DNA from: Bacilli bacterium
GTDB lineage: Bacteria; Bacillota_I; Bacilli_A; RF39; UBA660
Reading direction: 5' to 3'
Length of the DNA stretch: 64,000 nt
NCBI GenBank assembly: GCA_017627015.1
Contig: JAGAHP010000017.1
Coordinates: forward strand, 6,823-70,822
Below the pieces are notes generated by a model, which ran no database searches, was not told the DNA's origin, and saw only the letters and a program-made list of their open reading frames with translations. The first letter of the stretch is position 1, and each line of letters starts with the position of its first letter. Made by a program: the position numbers and the translations under genes. This document shows positions 25,973-34,495 of the stretch, in pieces.

Positions 25973-26737
25973 ATGATGGAAAGGCTAAATGAAATACTTA
26001 GTGAATCAGGTGTATCTAAAGTAAAATTAGCTAAGTATTTAGGTGTAAGCAGACAAATGGTATATAATTACTTAGAAATGGATTCTGTAAATGAATGGCC
26101 ATTAGAAAAGAAAATGAAATTATTTACCTTATTTAATATTAAATCTGCTGATGAAATAGAAGAGGTAGAAGTTAATAATGATTTTATAAAACATATAAAT
26201 AATTTAATAAATGATGAGTCCTCTACTCTAATAGAGAAGGGGGGACTATATTTTGATGGTATAGGCGCAGGAGATCAAAAAGTATTAAATGATATAATAT
26301 ATTTATTAAAAGATAAATTATCTAATGATGATAAAGAATCAAGTGATATATGCAAATATTTATATTATTTTGTAGAAACTCTAGAAACTAATCCTGAAAC
26401 TAAATTTATATTAGCATATATAGCTAAATCTACAGGTTTCATTAAAGCAGATGAATATGCATTCGACGCTGATAAACAGTTCGCATTTGAATCAATTTTT
26501 TACTCTGCTATGTTAATGTATATTAATGGTAGTGCATCAAGAGAAAAATTAATTGAAGTTCATAAGAAATTTGAGCAATCAATTGAGATAAAACACGAAG
26601 AAAAATTATCAAGAACTCAAGAATTATATACAACACAATCTCAAGCATTAAAAGAATTAGGATACACAGAATTAACTAAAGAAAACGCTGCTGAAGTACT
26701 AGAAAAAATGGCTGAAATTGAATCTAGAAAGATATAA
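25973..26737 (+). CDS. XRE-family transcriptional regulator
   Basis: 254 residues. An N-terminal helix-turn-helix (about 1-55: LSESGVSKVKLAKYLGVSRQMVYNYLEM) is followed by a helical C-terminal region without a known domain. The HTH recognises DNA; the targets are unknown. Two adjacent ATGs follow GGAGGG, the first being used here. The palindrome over its own -10 suggests autoregulation. The gene stands alone between terminators at 25881-25908 and 26793-26826. Confidence 0.85.
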   Translation: MMERLNEILSESGVSKVKLAKYLGVSRQMVYNYLEMDSVNEWPLEKKMKLFTLFNIKSADEIEEVEVNNDFIKHINNLINDESSTLIEKGGLYFDGIGAGDQKVLNDIIYLLKDKLSNDDKESSDICKYLYYFVETLETNPETKFILAYIAKSTGFIKADEYAFDADKQFAFESIFYSAMLMYINGSASREKLIEVHKKFEQSIEIKHEEKLSRTQELYTTQSQALKELGYTELTKENAAEVLEKMAEIESRKI

Positions 26738-26792
26738 ATATAATTTCATATAATAATTATTATGTAAACTAATAAATATTTCTAGCAATTAT

Positions 26793-26826
26793 AAAAAGAA
26801 GAGTTATATACTACTCTTCTTTTATA
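26793..26826. terminator. Bidirectional terminator
   Basis: AGAAGAGT (26797-26804) pairs with ACTCTTCT (26813-26820); an A-run precedes and a T-run follows, serving the regulator on + and the small gene on -. Confidence 0.75.
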
Positions 26827-27029
26827 TTTTTCATTTTATTACTATTAATTAACACCTTAATAAGTCCAATTATAATAAATGTTTGCCCAAGAATTCCTGA
26901 AATCATAATATCTGATATTGTTTTCTCATTTGATTTAGTAATTAATAATATAATAAATATTAAAAATAATATTATACCTACAAATAGTATAATAAAACCA
27001 TCTCTTATATTCTTTTTATATTCTTTCAT
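26811..27029 (-). CDS. Small two-TM membrane protein, unknown
   Basis: 72 residues with two membrane segments (about 13-32 and 42-62) and a charged tail. The ATG at 27029 is chosen because GGGAGTAAAT precedes it; a longer frame would overlap the upstream gene. It follows the 174-residue gene on the same strand by 24 bp and is probably cotranscribed. Not recognised. Confidence 0.6.
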   Translation of the reverse strand: MKEYKKNIRDGFIILFVGIILFLIFIILLITKSNEKTISDIMISGILGQTFIIIGLIKVLINSNKMKNIKEE

Positions 27030-27052
27030 ATTTACTCCCATAAAAAGTAGCA

Positions 27053-27577
27053 TTAGGCTACTTTCTTTTTATCTTTATCTTTTTTATTATTATTCTTCTC
27101 AGGTTTTAATATTAATTTCTTAATATAATCATGATCAATAATTTTTTTCTTTTCATCCGGTATTAAATCAGATTTAAATTTCTTTATATCACCAATACTA
27201 CATACATATTCTGATACATCATCATATTTTTCTATAACTGCAATTCTTCTTTCTTTACCATCTGGTAATTTTTCTATAGTTTTAAATTTTCTAGCGTTCT
27301 TAAAATTAACTAGTAAGAATCTAAATCTATTATCTTCACAAGGGTATATATGTTTAATAATATGTACATTATCTCTTGAATATTTATTCGATGATATTGT
27401 ATATACCTTTCCATAATAATTAGAACCACAAATATAAATACGGTTTTTTCTTATATGATATTCGCCGTCATTATTGGTATAAATATCTGCACTTTTATCA
27501 AATAATGCATCATTTTCTTTAGGCTGATGATTATTTTTCTTTTTCTTAGATGTTTTAAAATCAATTAATTTACCCAT
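27053..27577 (-). CDS. Hypothetical basic cytosolic protein
   Basis: 174 residues, no membrane segment. Lys-rich ends (about 8-16 and 155-173) flank a central beta-rich domain (about 36-140) beginning GEYHIRKNRIYICGSNYYGKV. RBS GGGAGAGGAG is close to its ATG. It lies downstream of the phosphatase gene of the capsule-signalling set but with a 68-bp gap. Function unknown. Confidence 0.6.
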   Translation of the reverse strand: MGKLIDFKTSKKKKNNHQPKENDALFDKSADIYTNNDGEYHIRKNRIYICGSNYYGKVYTISSNKYSRDNVHIIKHIYPCEDNRFRFLLVNFKNARKFKTIEKLPDGKERRIAVIEKYDDVSEYVCSIGDIKKFKSDLIPDEKKKIIDHDYIKKLILKPEKNNNKKDKDKKKVA

Positions 27578-27645
27578 TTATTTATGCTCCTCTCCCCTCT
27601 TTTATGAAGGACTTATATTATATAATATATCTCTTTAAAAGTCAA

Positions 27646-28410
27646 TTATTTCAATATGTCAGTTAATTTTCTATTATTCTTATATTTTATAGAATTATCA
27701 TTCTTTCCAATGATTTCACGAGCGTTTTTATTAAACACTATATCTAATTCTTCTTCTGTTAGATACTTCTTAAATAATTTTGTTGCCCTATCTATATAAG
27801 TATAATCTTCTTTATCACTATGTATATCTGTTCCAACAAATGATAATAGTTTATTCTTTAATATATATTTCATTGTTTTTTTAGCTTTAGTTCCATAGTA
27901 TCCTAAAATGCTATCAATATTACATTGAAGTAATACACCCATATCTACCATTTCATGAATTTTCTTATGATCGTTTTGAAATGATGTATATCTTTCAGGA
28001 TGAGCTAAAACTATTTTAAAGCCTAGTTTTTGTAGGTCATAAAATATATCTTTATAATCTGGATATATACCGCTCATAGGTAATTCTATAAGTATATATT
28101 CTGTATTATTTAAAGAACAAATCTTGTTCTCTTTTACTAATTTATATATTTCATCAAATATATAAACTTCATTACCTAAATATAAGTTTATATTAATATT
28201 ATTATTACTAATTTCTCTTTGTAATTCTTTTAATTTAACTATGTTATCTAATTTTTTACTAACATAATTTGTACCAGTTATATAATGAGGCGTTAATATA
28301 ATGTCTGTTACCCCACTATTTGATAATGATTCTAATATATTTAGTGATGTTTCTATATTATCAGATCCATCATCTACTCCATATATTAGATGTGAATGAA
28401 TATCAACCAT
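27646..28410 (-). CDS. PHP-type protein tyrosine phosphatase (CpsB/YwqE family)
   Basis: 254 residues. Manganese-dependent phosphatase that removes phosphate from the C-terminal tyrosines of BY-kinases. Signature N-terminus VDIHSHLIYGVDDGSD (about 2-17, metal ligands HxH), then DIILTPHYI (about 34-42), IVLAHPERYT (about 134) and FVGTDIHSD (about 190). It starts directly at the stop of the kinase gene (TAATG), so kinase and phosphatase are made together, as in Gram-positive capsule operons. Confidence 0.93.
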   Translation of the reverse strand: MVDIHSHLIYGVDDGSDNIETSLNILESLSNSGVTDIILTPHYITGTNYVSKKLDNIVKLKELQREISNNNININLYLGNEVYIFDEIYKLVKENKICSLNNTEYILIELPMSGIYPDYKDIFYDLQKLGFKIVLAHPERYTSFQNDHKKIHEMVDMGVLLQCNIDSILGYYGTKAKKTMKYILKNKLLSFVGTDIHSDKEDYTYIDRATKLFKKYLTEEELDIVFNKNAREIIGKNDNSIKYKNNRKLTDILK

Positions 28411-29798
28411 TATTTTCTATCTCCATAGTAATAATAATATTTACCATATACACCACTAGAAGAATCTATATTATTAACAATAAATCCTGCGATAGGTGCA
28501 TTTGCCTTTTCTAAGGCATTTTTAGTGTTCATAAATTCACTTTTTGGGGTTTTCTTATTACTTGATACTAATAACACTTTATCAACCATAGAAGACATTA
28601 TAATTGCGTCTGGTAAACCAGAGCAAGGACATCCATCAAAAATAATTTTATCATAATGTCTTTTTAATTCTTTAATAAGTTCTCTGTTTTTAGTAGAATT
28701 TAATAATTCTGAAGGATTTGGAGGAATAGTTCCTCTTGTTATAACACTGACATTAGGTATATTTGTTTTTTTAACATAGTATCTAAAGTTTTCTACTTTA
28801 TCTAACAATAAATTAGAGTATCCTTTAGTATTAGGTAATTTAAATATTTTATGTAATCTACCCTTTCTCATATCAGCATCTATTATTAGAACTCTTTTAT
28901 TATTTTGAGCAAAACTTATTGCTAAATTACTACTTATAAAACTTTTACCTTCACCTGGTATAGAACTAGTTATAAGCATAGTTCTTATTATTTTTTCAAC
29001 TGATGAAAATTCAAGATTAGTTCTAAGTGTCTTAATACTTTCACTAACTACTGATTTAGGATATTTAGAAAGAATTAATTCAGTATCAATGTATTTTTTC
29101 TTTTTACCTTTTCTTTTTTTATTTAAGTCTTTAATTCTACTCTTAAATACTTTCGCAAGTATTGGTAAATTTAATTCTTCTTCAATACCATCATGATATT
29201 TAATAGTATCATCAAAATAGTAAATAATAAATATTATTCCAATAGATAAAAATATACCACCAGCAACACCAATAACTAAGTCTCTATAAAGTGTATTATT
29301 AGAAACTATATTACTTATTTCTGGTTTATCTACTACACTAACATTATTCATTTCATAAATATTTTGTATTTCTTTTATAAATACTTTTGAAATAGAATTA
29401 GTAATGTCATATGCTTTAATGGCATCTTTATCTTCAACACTTATTTTAATTATTTCTGTATCATTTACTGAAGAAACTTTAATTTCTTTAGCGATATCAT
29501 TAACACTTGTTTTAAGACCTAGTTCTTTTTTAACTTGTTTTAAAACTTTTTTACTTTTTACTATTTCTGTATACGTATTAATTAAATTTTTATTAAGTAA
29601 AACATCGTTTTGAGTTAAAGTATTTGTATTGTTATCTGCTTTTACTAACGCAATAGTAGTATATGTACTATATTTTGGTACTTTAATAGCAATATCGTAC
29701 GCTAAAACAATAGTTATACATAATAAAATTGATATAAAAACAAAATATAATTTTTCCTTTAAGTATGCTAGGAAATCTTTAATATTAATCTCTTCCAT
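28410..29798 (-). CDS. BY-kinase fused to Wzz-type modulator (CpsCD-like)
   Basis: 462 residues. A chain-length-determinant (Wzz) part with two membrane segments (about 16-35 and 170-190) is joined to a cytosolic tyrosine-kinase domain. Kinase motifs are Walker A SSIPGEGKS, Walker A' VLIIDADMRKGR and Walker B KIIFDGCP. The end YGKYYYYYGDRK is the autophosphorylated Tyr cluster. In most Bacillota these are two proteins (CpsC/CapA and CpsD/CapB); here they are one polypeptide, as in Wzc of Gram-negatives. The ATG at 29798 is preferred since AAGGGGAATGGTT gives the correct spacing. It controls capsule polymer length. Confidence 0.92.
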   Translation of the reverse strand: MEEINIKDFLAYLKEKLYFVFISILLCITIVLAYDIAIKVPKYSTYTTIALVKADNNTNTLTQNDVLLNKNLINTYTEIVKSKKVLKQVKKELGLKTSVNDIAKEIKVSSVNDTEIIKISVEDKDAIKAYDITNSISKVFIKEIQNIYEMNNVSVVDKPEISNIVSNNTLYRDLVIGVAGGIFLSIGIIFIIYYFDDTIKYHDGIEEELNLPILAKVFKSRIKDLNKKRKGKKKKYIDTELILSKYPKSVVSESIKTLRTNLEFSSVEKIIRTMLITSSIPGEGKSFISSNLAISFAQNNKRVLIIDADMRKGRLHKIFKLPNTKGYSNLLLDKVENFRYYVKKTNIPNVSVITRGTIPPNPSELLNSTKNRELIKELKRHYDKIIFDGCPCSGLPDAIIMSSMVDKVLLVSSNKKTPKSEFMNTKNALEKANAPIAGFIVNNIDSSSGVYGKYYYYYGDRK

Positions 29799-29842
29799 AA
29801 CCATTCCCCTTCAAATACGAATTATATTATACATAAATAATA

Positions 29843-29870
29843 AAAAAAAGCAAATTATTTTTGCATTTTT
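29843..29870 (-). terminator. Terminator after LCP gene
   Basis: On the - strand GCAAA...TTTGC with a 5-6 base loop is followed by a run of Ts. Confidence 0.65.
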
Positions 29871-29873
29871 TTA

Positions 29874-31274
29874 CTATTTTTTTAAGTAGTCATTTATTTT
29901 ATTTTGAGCTATTTTTATAGTGATTTCATCAGGTTGCATAACATATAGATTTATATCACCCATACTATATGTTGGTTGCATATCCCCTACACCATCTAAA
30001 TTGTATGATTCAGTGCTCCATTTTTTTAAATCACTTAGTTCATATCTTGCTAATGAAGTTATTTCATCATAGCTCATATTTGTTTCAATAGTGCCTTCTG
30101 TATTTTTAAGTATTTTATCATATCTAATTAAATATTTAGGATTAGACATTTTATTTATTATTGAAGTTATAACAGCTTGTTGATTTTGTCCTCTATGTCT
30201 ATCCCCTGTTTCATATAATTTTCTTTCTCTAGCAAATCTTAAAGCACATTTTCCATCTAAATGATTATTTCCTTCATTATAAGTACAATTATCAGCTTTA
30301 AACGCTAGATCAGAATTAATATCAATTCCATCTATAGTATCAACTAATTTAACAACTGTATTAAAACTTACCTTTGTATAGTAATTAATATCAATACCTA
30401 GTAAATCTTCAATTGTATTAACACTCATATCAATTCCATATACACCAGCATGAGTTAATTTATCTTTAACACCAGTTGTACCATGTAATTGAACATAATA
30501 ATCTCTTGGAATAGAAACAAGTAATACTTTTCTTTTAATAGGATTTACTACTGCAACTATATTAACATCACTTCTTGCTGTATCAGAAACAGATCCTCTA
30601 CTATCACTACCACTTATATATACTATAAATGGCTCTTTAGTAATATCTACTTTAGTTTCTTCTTTTGATTTAATTACTCTTATTTTATAGCTATATATTT
30701 CTTTATCTTCACTAGTAAATTCTACGTTATTTTCTTCTAGTAATTCTAGGTATGAATCACTAATTACTAATGCATCTATTTTACCTTCATATAAAGAACC
30801 TATCATTGTACCTATTTCTTTATAATTTTTATTATTAAAATTCATTCTTTTTTCTAGTTTTTTAGTACTTTTTTCATAATATTTATCACTAGATATAAAA
30901 CCTATATTTTTATCTGTTAAATCTAATACTTCATTATATTCTTTATCTTTTAATGTAAGTACTTTGTATGTAATAGTTTCATATTCTACATTTGTAGCAT
31001 TTTTAATATATTCTACAGTTTTATCAGCGTATCTACATCCAAAAACATATATAATAATTAATAATAAGCTAATAATTCCAAAGAATATTTTAATACCTGT
31101 TTTTTTACTTTTTAGAAGTATTAAGAATAAAATTAGCCATAATAAACATACAATACTACTAAATATAACTAATGGTAAAATATTTAATATATTTAATTTA
31201 AAAATGTATAAAATTATACCAAATGAACTAAACGTTAATAAAGCCATTATAAGGTACTTTATAAACCTCTTCAT
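29874..31274 (-). CDS. LytR-CpsA-Psr (LCP) family ligase
   Basis: 466 residues. Three N-terminal membrane segments (about 8-27, 33-54, 60-78) are followed by an accessory domain (about 100-205) and the LCP catalytic domain (about 215-400). LCP hallmarks are SIPRDYYVQLHG...KLTHAGVYG (substrate-binding Arg and Asp), GIDINYYTKVSF, and ALRFARERK...GDRHRGQNQQAVI (catalytic Arg residues). LCP enzymes transfer polymers from lipid carriers to peptidoglycan. Located just upstream of the kinase/phosphatase pair, consistent with attachment of the capsule made by the operon at 34496-42873. Confidence 0.95.
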   Translation of the reverse strand: MKRFIKYLIMALLTFSSFGIILYIFKLNILNILPLVIFSSIVCLLWLILFLILLKSKKTGIKIFFGIISLLLIIIYVFGCRYADKTVEYIKNATNVEYETITYKVLTLKDKEYNEVLDLTDKNIGFISSDKYYEKSTKKLEKRMNFNNKNYKEIGTMIGSLYEGKIDALVISDSYLELLEENNVEFTSEDKEIYSYKIRVIKSKEETKVDITKEPFIVYISGSDSRGSVSDTARSDVNIVAVVNPIKRKVLLVSIPRDYYVQLHGTTGVKDKLTHAGVYGIDMSVNTIEDLLGIDINYYTKVSFNTVVKLVDTIDGIDINSDLAFKADNCTYNEGNNHLDGKCALRFARERKLYETGDRHRGQNQQAVITSIINKMSNPKYLIRYDKILKNTEGTIETNMSYDEITSLARYELSDLKKWSTESYNLDGVGDMQPTYSMGDINLYVMQPDEITIKIAQNKINDYLKK

Positions 31275-31323
31275 ACTAATTCACTTCCTTTATAAAAAGT
31301 CCTTAATATTATACCTAAAAAGC

Positions 31324-31349
31324 AATAAAAATCAAGGCTTTACCTTGAT
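31324..31349 (-). terminator. Terminator overlapping the VanZ stop
   Basis: ATCAAGG (31331-31337 on +) pairs with CCTTGAT (31343-31349); on the - strand it is followed by TTTTTATT. Confidence 0.7.
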
Positions 31350-31756
31350 CTATACTTAAATAAACTAAATATTCCTATAAAACTACCAAATGTATCAATA
31401 AATACATCTATTATTTCACCAGATCTTCCATTAACAAACAATTGATGTACTTCGTCGCTAACAGAATATAGTAAACATATTATTAATGAATATACTATAT
31501 ATTTTCTTTTTATATTAAAACAATTCATAACTAATAAACCTAATATTAAATAAACACAAAAATGCGCACATTTTCTTACTGGTTTAAAAGATTTTTTAAT
31601 TGTTTTATCACAATCTGTTTTATTAATTTTACAAATAGTATTTTTTATAAAACCATCACTTAATCTAGTAGAATCAGTAGCTTTTTGATTACTAAAACAA
31701 AATATTACTATCATCCATAAGATTACTAGTAATATTTTAATTATATTCTTTTTCAT
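31340..31756 (-). CDS. VanZ-like membrane protein
   Basis: 138 residues with four hydrophobic segments. The VanZ family signature is clear: the first helix ends FSNQKATDST, and the last is DEVHQLFVNGRSGEIIDVFIDTFGS (about 98-122). VanZ-like proteins are associated with glycopeptide (teicoplanin) tolerance and surface lipids, but most are of unknown function. Start at 31756 chosen since GAGAGGAAT precedes; a longer frame overlaps the 39-residue upstream gene. It overlaps that gene by 20 bp. Confidence 0.85.
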   Translation of the reverse strand: MKKNIIKILLVILWMIVIFCFSNQKATDSTRLSDGFIKNTICKINKTDCDKTIKKSFKPVRKCAHFCVYLILGLLVMNCFNIKRKYIVYSLIICLLYSVSDEVHQLFVNGRSGEIIDVFIDTFGSFIGIFSLFKYRSR

Positions 31757-31856
31757 ATTCCTCTCTAGCCTCTTTACTAGATATTTTAAATGAACAATAT
31801 ATAAAAGTTGCCATAAAAACAAAAATTGTGTCTAATAATAATATTCCTATCTTCAT
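31737..31856 (-). CDS. 39-residue single-TM small protein
   Basis: Starts at an ATG with AGGAGAACATAAT upstream, an excellent RBS, and ends in TAA at 31737-31739. One membrane helix (about 4-22) is followed by a charged tail (KISSKEAREEYEKEYN). It overlaps the vanZ-like gene by 20 bp, so the RBS of vanZ lies within it, suggesting coupled translation. The ORF is too short for normal calling. Function unknown. Confidence 0.6.
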   Translation of the reverse strand: MKIGILLLDTIFVFMATFIYCSFKISSKEAREEYEKEYN

Positions 31857-31940
31857 ATTATGTTCTCCTATTATATAAATATAATACTATAATATGAGAT
31901 TAAAGTAAATATTAGACTAGAAAATTCATTACTAAATCTA

Positions 31941-32221
31941 TTAATATTTGTTTTTTAGAAATTCTAATCTTTTTTGATTAATTGAATATCCTTTAATTAA
32001 ATGTTCTTTTAAAACTTTATTATCCCATTTTCTAAAGGTAATGCCATTTTTCGATTTAACCCTATATCCTACACTTAAAAAGACATCTAAATTATAATAA
32101 TTAACTAACTTAGTTTGATTTTTATCTTTAATAGCCCATGTTGAGTGGTAGTCGCAAATTTTGCGACAACCGAACTATCACATTCTTCTAATGAATTATT
32201 GATATGCTTTCTACTTGCTAG
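31941..32221 (-). pseudogene. RhuM-family (virulence RhuM) gene remnant
   Basis: The - strand shows two frames that together resemble the RhuM family: first SRKHINNSLEE...VVAKFATTTQHG (about 32212-32137), then NYYNLDVFLSVGYRVKSK, FRKWDNKVLKEHLIKGYSIN and KRLEFLKNKY to a stop at 31941. The join needs a one-base change in the GGG at 32135-32137, so it is frameshifted. No start codon or RBS is present and the N-terminal part is missing. RhuM-like proteins travel with mobile elements and restriction loci. No other gene of that kind is nearby, so this looks like an old insertion remnant. The unit fills the 412-bp gap between the 39-residue gene and the retropepsin-like gene. Confidence 0.7.
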
Positions 32222-32268
32222 AATAATTAATACAATTTTATAATAGCGTACAAATATTCGCGTGTTAA

Positions 32269-32733
32269 CTATTTTTTATTATTTTTAACAAAATCTATTA
32301 CTTCTGACGAAGGAAATCTAAAACTAAATACAGTTTTATTATTATAATTAGTGATAGCAAAGTCTCCTAAAGTAATAATATCCATACCAATTAATATATC
32401 AATTCCAGGACCAAGCTTACCACTAGCAATCATAACGTTTTCTATATTTAATCTATTAGGCAAATGGAGACTTAATATATATTTATTAGCTTTATATCTA
32501 CCACCAGCAGTTTCTGCAACCATTTCACCTACTGGTTCTAAGTTCAATTTACTAGCAAGTTCATCAGAGATAACTGTCATTGTAGAACCTGTATCCCAAA
32601 GTGCCATATAACTCTTTTTAAAGCCCTTAAAAGCCTTATTAAACCCTTCAGTAGTATAAATACCTATTGGAGTAGTTAATACTCCTACTTTCCTATCTAC
32701 AGATAGTGTAAAACTAATTGGTTTTAACTTCAT
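32269..32733 (-). CDS. Retropepsin-like aspartyl protease fold protein
   Basis: 154 residues. The motif MALWDTGSTMTVIS (about 42-55) has the catalytic DTGS and the following hydrophobic strand of the retropepsin fold. The second landmark is DILIGMDIITLGDF (about 113-126), where related proteins have a hydrophobic-hydrophobic-Gly motif. Single-domain bacterial proteins of this type would act as dimers. Substrate unknown. Start at 32733 chosen since GGTGATATT precedes. Separate from its neighbours by terminator and gap. Confidence 0.8.
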   Translation of the reverse strand: MKLKPISFTLSVDRKVGVLTTPIGIYTTEGFNKAFKGFKKSYMALWDTGSTMTVISDELASKLNLEPVGEMVAETAGGRYKANKYILSLHLPNRLNIENVMIASGKLGPGIDILIGMDIITLGDFAITNYNNKTVFSFRFPSSEVIDFVKNNKK

Positions 32734-32757
32734 AATATCACCAATTTCATTATAACA

Positions 32758-32781
32758 AAAAAACATACAAAATGTATGTTT
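32758..32781 (-). terminator. Terminator after metallophosphoesterase
   Basis: ACATACA / TGTATGT hairpin with flanking A- and T-runs; it is almost identical to the one at 34022-34050. Confidence 0.75.
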
Positions 32782-33972
32782 TTAATATATTACTTTTTCT
32801 AATACTATCTTTTTATTACTTTGATATTGACCATATTTTACTGGTATACCATATTCTCTATTATTAGAGCGATTATATAAATTATCTAAAGTATCTACAT
32901 CATAATTATTACCTATTTTATTTATAAAATGTGGTTCTACTAATATTTTATCTCCTATAGATTCTACTATTAAGAATCCAGGATATCCAATAGAATAACT
33001 ATCTGTCTCAGGATCTATGTAATCACCTTTTAAACACGGGCAAATAACACTACTAATATCATTAAGATTATTATAACAAGATCTCTTTCTAAGCATATGT
33101 CCATGTCCACTAATTGATCTACAAACATGATACGGATTATATTGATTAGGATATTCATACTCTACCTTTAATGGATTATATAAACCAAATGGTTTACGTA
33201 TTTCATGTTCTAATAATAATATATTATTTCCAAATGAATAAAGCACTTGTCCAACACCATCTAATTTAATATTATTATTCTTATAACAATCTAAATATTC
33301 ATTAAAGCCTTCATTTACTCCTAATGCTTCATTATCTTTATATTTACTACTATATTTAAACTTATAATCATTAATTGCATTTAAATCATGATTACCAAGT
33401 AATACTCTTATTTTAATATTAGGTAATTTTTTTCTAATATAAGTAGTAATAAAAGAAACTTCATTAAATAAATCTTGTTTTGTTTTTCTATTAATAATAC
33501 CCATTAATCCAGGAACTTCTCTATTAGTAAATTTTCCATCAACTAAATCACCTAGTATTACTAATTCATTTATATTTAATTTATTAACATATTCCAAAGC
33601 TTTATCTATATATTTTAATGAATCTTCATGATACTTATAAAAACTTTCTCCTCTAGATATATAATGTAAATCTGCGATCATCATTACTCTATTATTATCC
33701 ATTTTCTGATATGACGGAGGACAAATATCAAATGGTTTATTTATTCTATCATTAAAAACGAAAATACTATCTATACCCTTTATCATAGTTCTATCTACTA
33801 AGTCTTGATTTTCTATATTATTTAGATTTTGACTCATATATTCAGAAATAGAATATAACGTATCAAATGCTTCTTTTCTTGCTTCTAGAGTTATAGAATC
33901 TTTTTCATGACTATTATAATAATAATCTGCAAAATAATTGTATTTATCAATTAGTTCTCTTTCTTTACTCAT
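32782..33972 (-). CDS. Calcineurin-like metallophosphoesterase
   Basis: 396 residues. Metal-binding motifs are in order: MIADLHYIS (D-x-H, about 94), VILGDLVDG (GDxxD, about 135), LLGNHDLNA (GNHD, about 190) and SGHGHM (GHxH, about 284). It would hydrolyse phosphoesters; the substrate is unknown. It has no signal peptide or membrane segment. The ATG at 33972 follows GGAGGGG. It is preceded on the same strand by the 117-residue gene. Confidence 0.9.
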   Translation of the reverse strand: MSKERELIDKYNYFADYYYNSHEKDSITLEARKEAFDTLYSISEYMSQNLNNIENQDLVDRTMIKGIDSIFVFNDRINKPFDICPPSYQKMDNNRVMMIADLHYISRGESFYKYHEDSLKYIDKALEYVNKLNINELVILGDLVDGKFTNREVPGLMGIINRKTKQDLFNEVSFITTYIRKKLPNIKIRVLLGNHDLNAINDYKFKYSSKYKDNEALGVNEGFNEYLDCYKNNNIKLDGVGQVLYSFGNNILLLEHEIRKPFGLYNPLKVEYEYPNQYNPYHVCRSISGHGHMLRKRSCYNNLNDISSVICPCLKGDYIDPETDSYSIGYPGFLIVESIGDKILVEPHFINKIGNNYDVDTLDNLYNRSNNREYGIPVKYGQYQSNKKIVLEKVIY

Positions 33973-34021
33973 ATTAACCCCTCCAATAAGCAATTATTAT
34001 AATTAATTTAATAAAAAAGTC

Positions 34022-34050
34022 AAAAAAACATACAAATTGTATGTTTTTAT
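34022..34050 (-). terminator. Terminator after the 117-residue gene
   Basis: ACATACAA / TTGTATGT hairpin with A-run and T-run. It shares nearly all bases with the terminator at 32758-32781. Confidence 0.75.
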
Positions 34051-34400
34051 CTGATTTCATATACTTTTTCTAATAATTTAACTTTTCCTTGAACTAAATA
34101 TTCATCACTAATACCATTAAAATCTTTTGCTCTTGGATTAAAATATCTTTTACAAGCATTATATGATTCAATAAATGAACTAGTTTCTTCAGGGAGTAAT
34201 TGTTCATTTGTTCTAAAAGGTTCATCAATTGTATCTATTCTATAGATATCACATATTTTAGAGTTTAATATATCTAACCAATAATTAACTCCTTCTTCTT
34301 TACACGCATATAAACAATGTAATCTAGAAGGTTTATTGCTTTCAAATTCTTTTCTATATTCTTCAATCGATAATTTTCTTTTAAATATGAATCTGATCAT
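34047..34400 (-). CDS. Small hypothetical protein, DUF2441-like
   Basis: 117 residues, no TM or signal peptide. The segment KPSRLHCLYACKEEGVNYW (about 24-42) is similar to what is seen in DUF2441 proteins, but the match is weak. No catalytic motif is clear. Upstream of the phosphoesterase and ended by its own terminator. RBS is weak (AAGAAAA). Confidence 0.5.
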   Translation of the reverse strand: MIRFIFKRKLSIEEYRKEFESNKPSRLHCLYACKEEGVNYWLDILNSKICDIYRIDTIDEPFRTNEQLLPEETSSFIESYNACKRYFNPRAKDFNGISDEYLVQGKVKLLEKVYEIR

Positions 34401-34456
34401 ATAGTTTTCTTTTTCTTCTTTTTCGTTATTATAGAACTATATTTATAAAAATCAAT

Positions 34457-34485
34457 AAAAAATACAAAGTGTATTACTTTGTATT
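34457..34485 (-). terminator. Terminator of the polysaccharide operon
   Basis: AATACAAAG pairs with CTTTGTATT (34461-34469 and 34477-34485); on the - strand a T-run follows. It lies 10 bp downstream of the last glycosyltransferase gene. Confidence 0.85.
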
Positions 34486-34495
34486 AGTTTTTGTA

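Noticed and set aside
32151..32167. 17-bp near-perfect palindrome (GTCGCAAA / TTTGCGAC)
   Set aside because: It lies in the RhuM relic where VAKFAT is encoded; the palindrome follows from the codons, so it is not treated as a separate operator.
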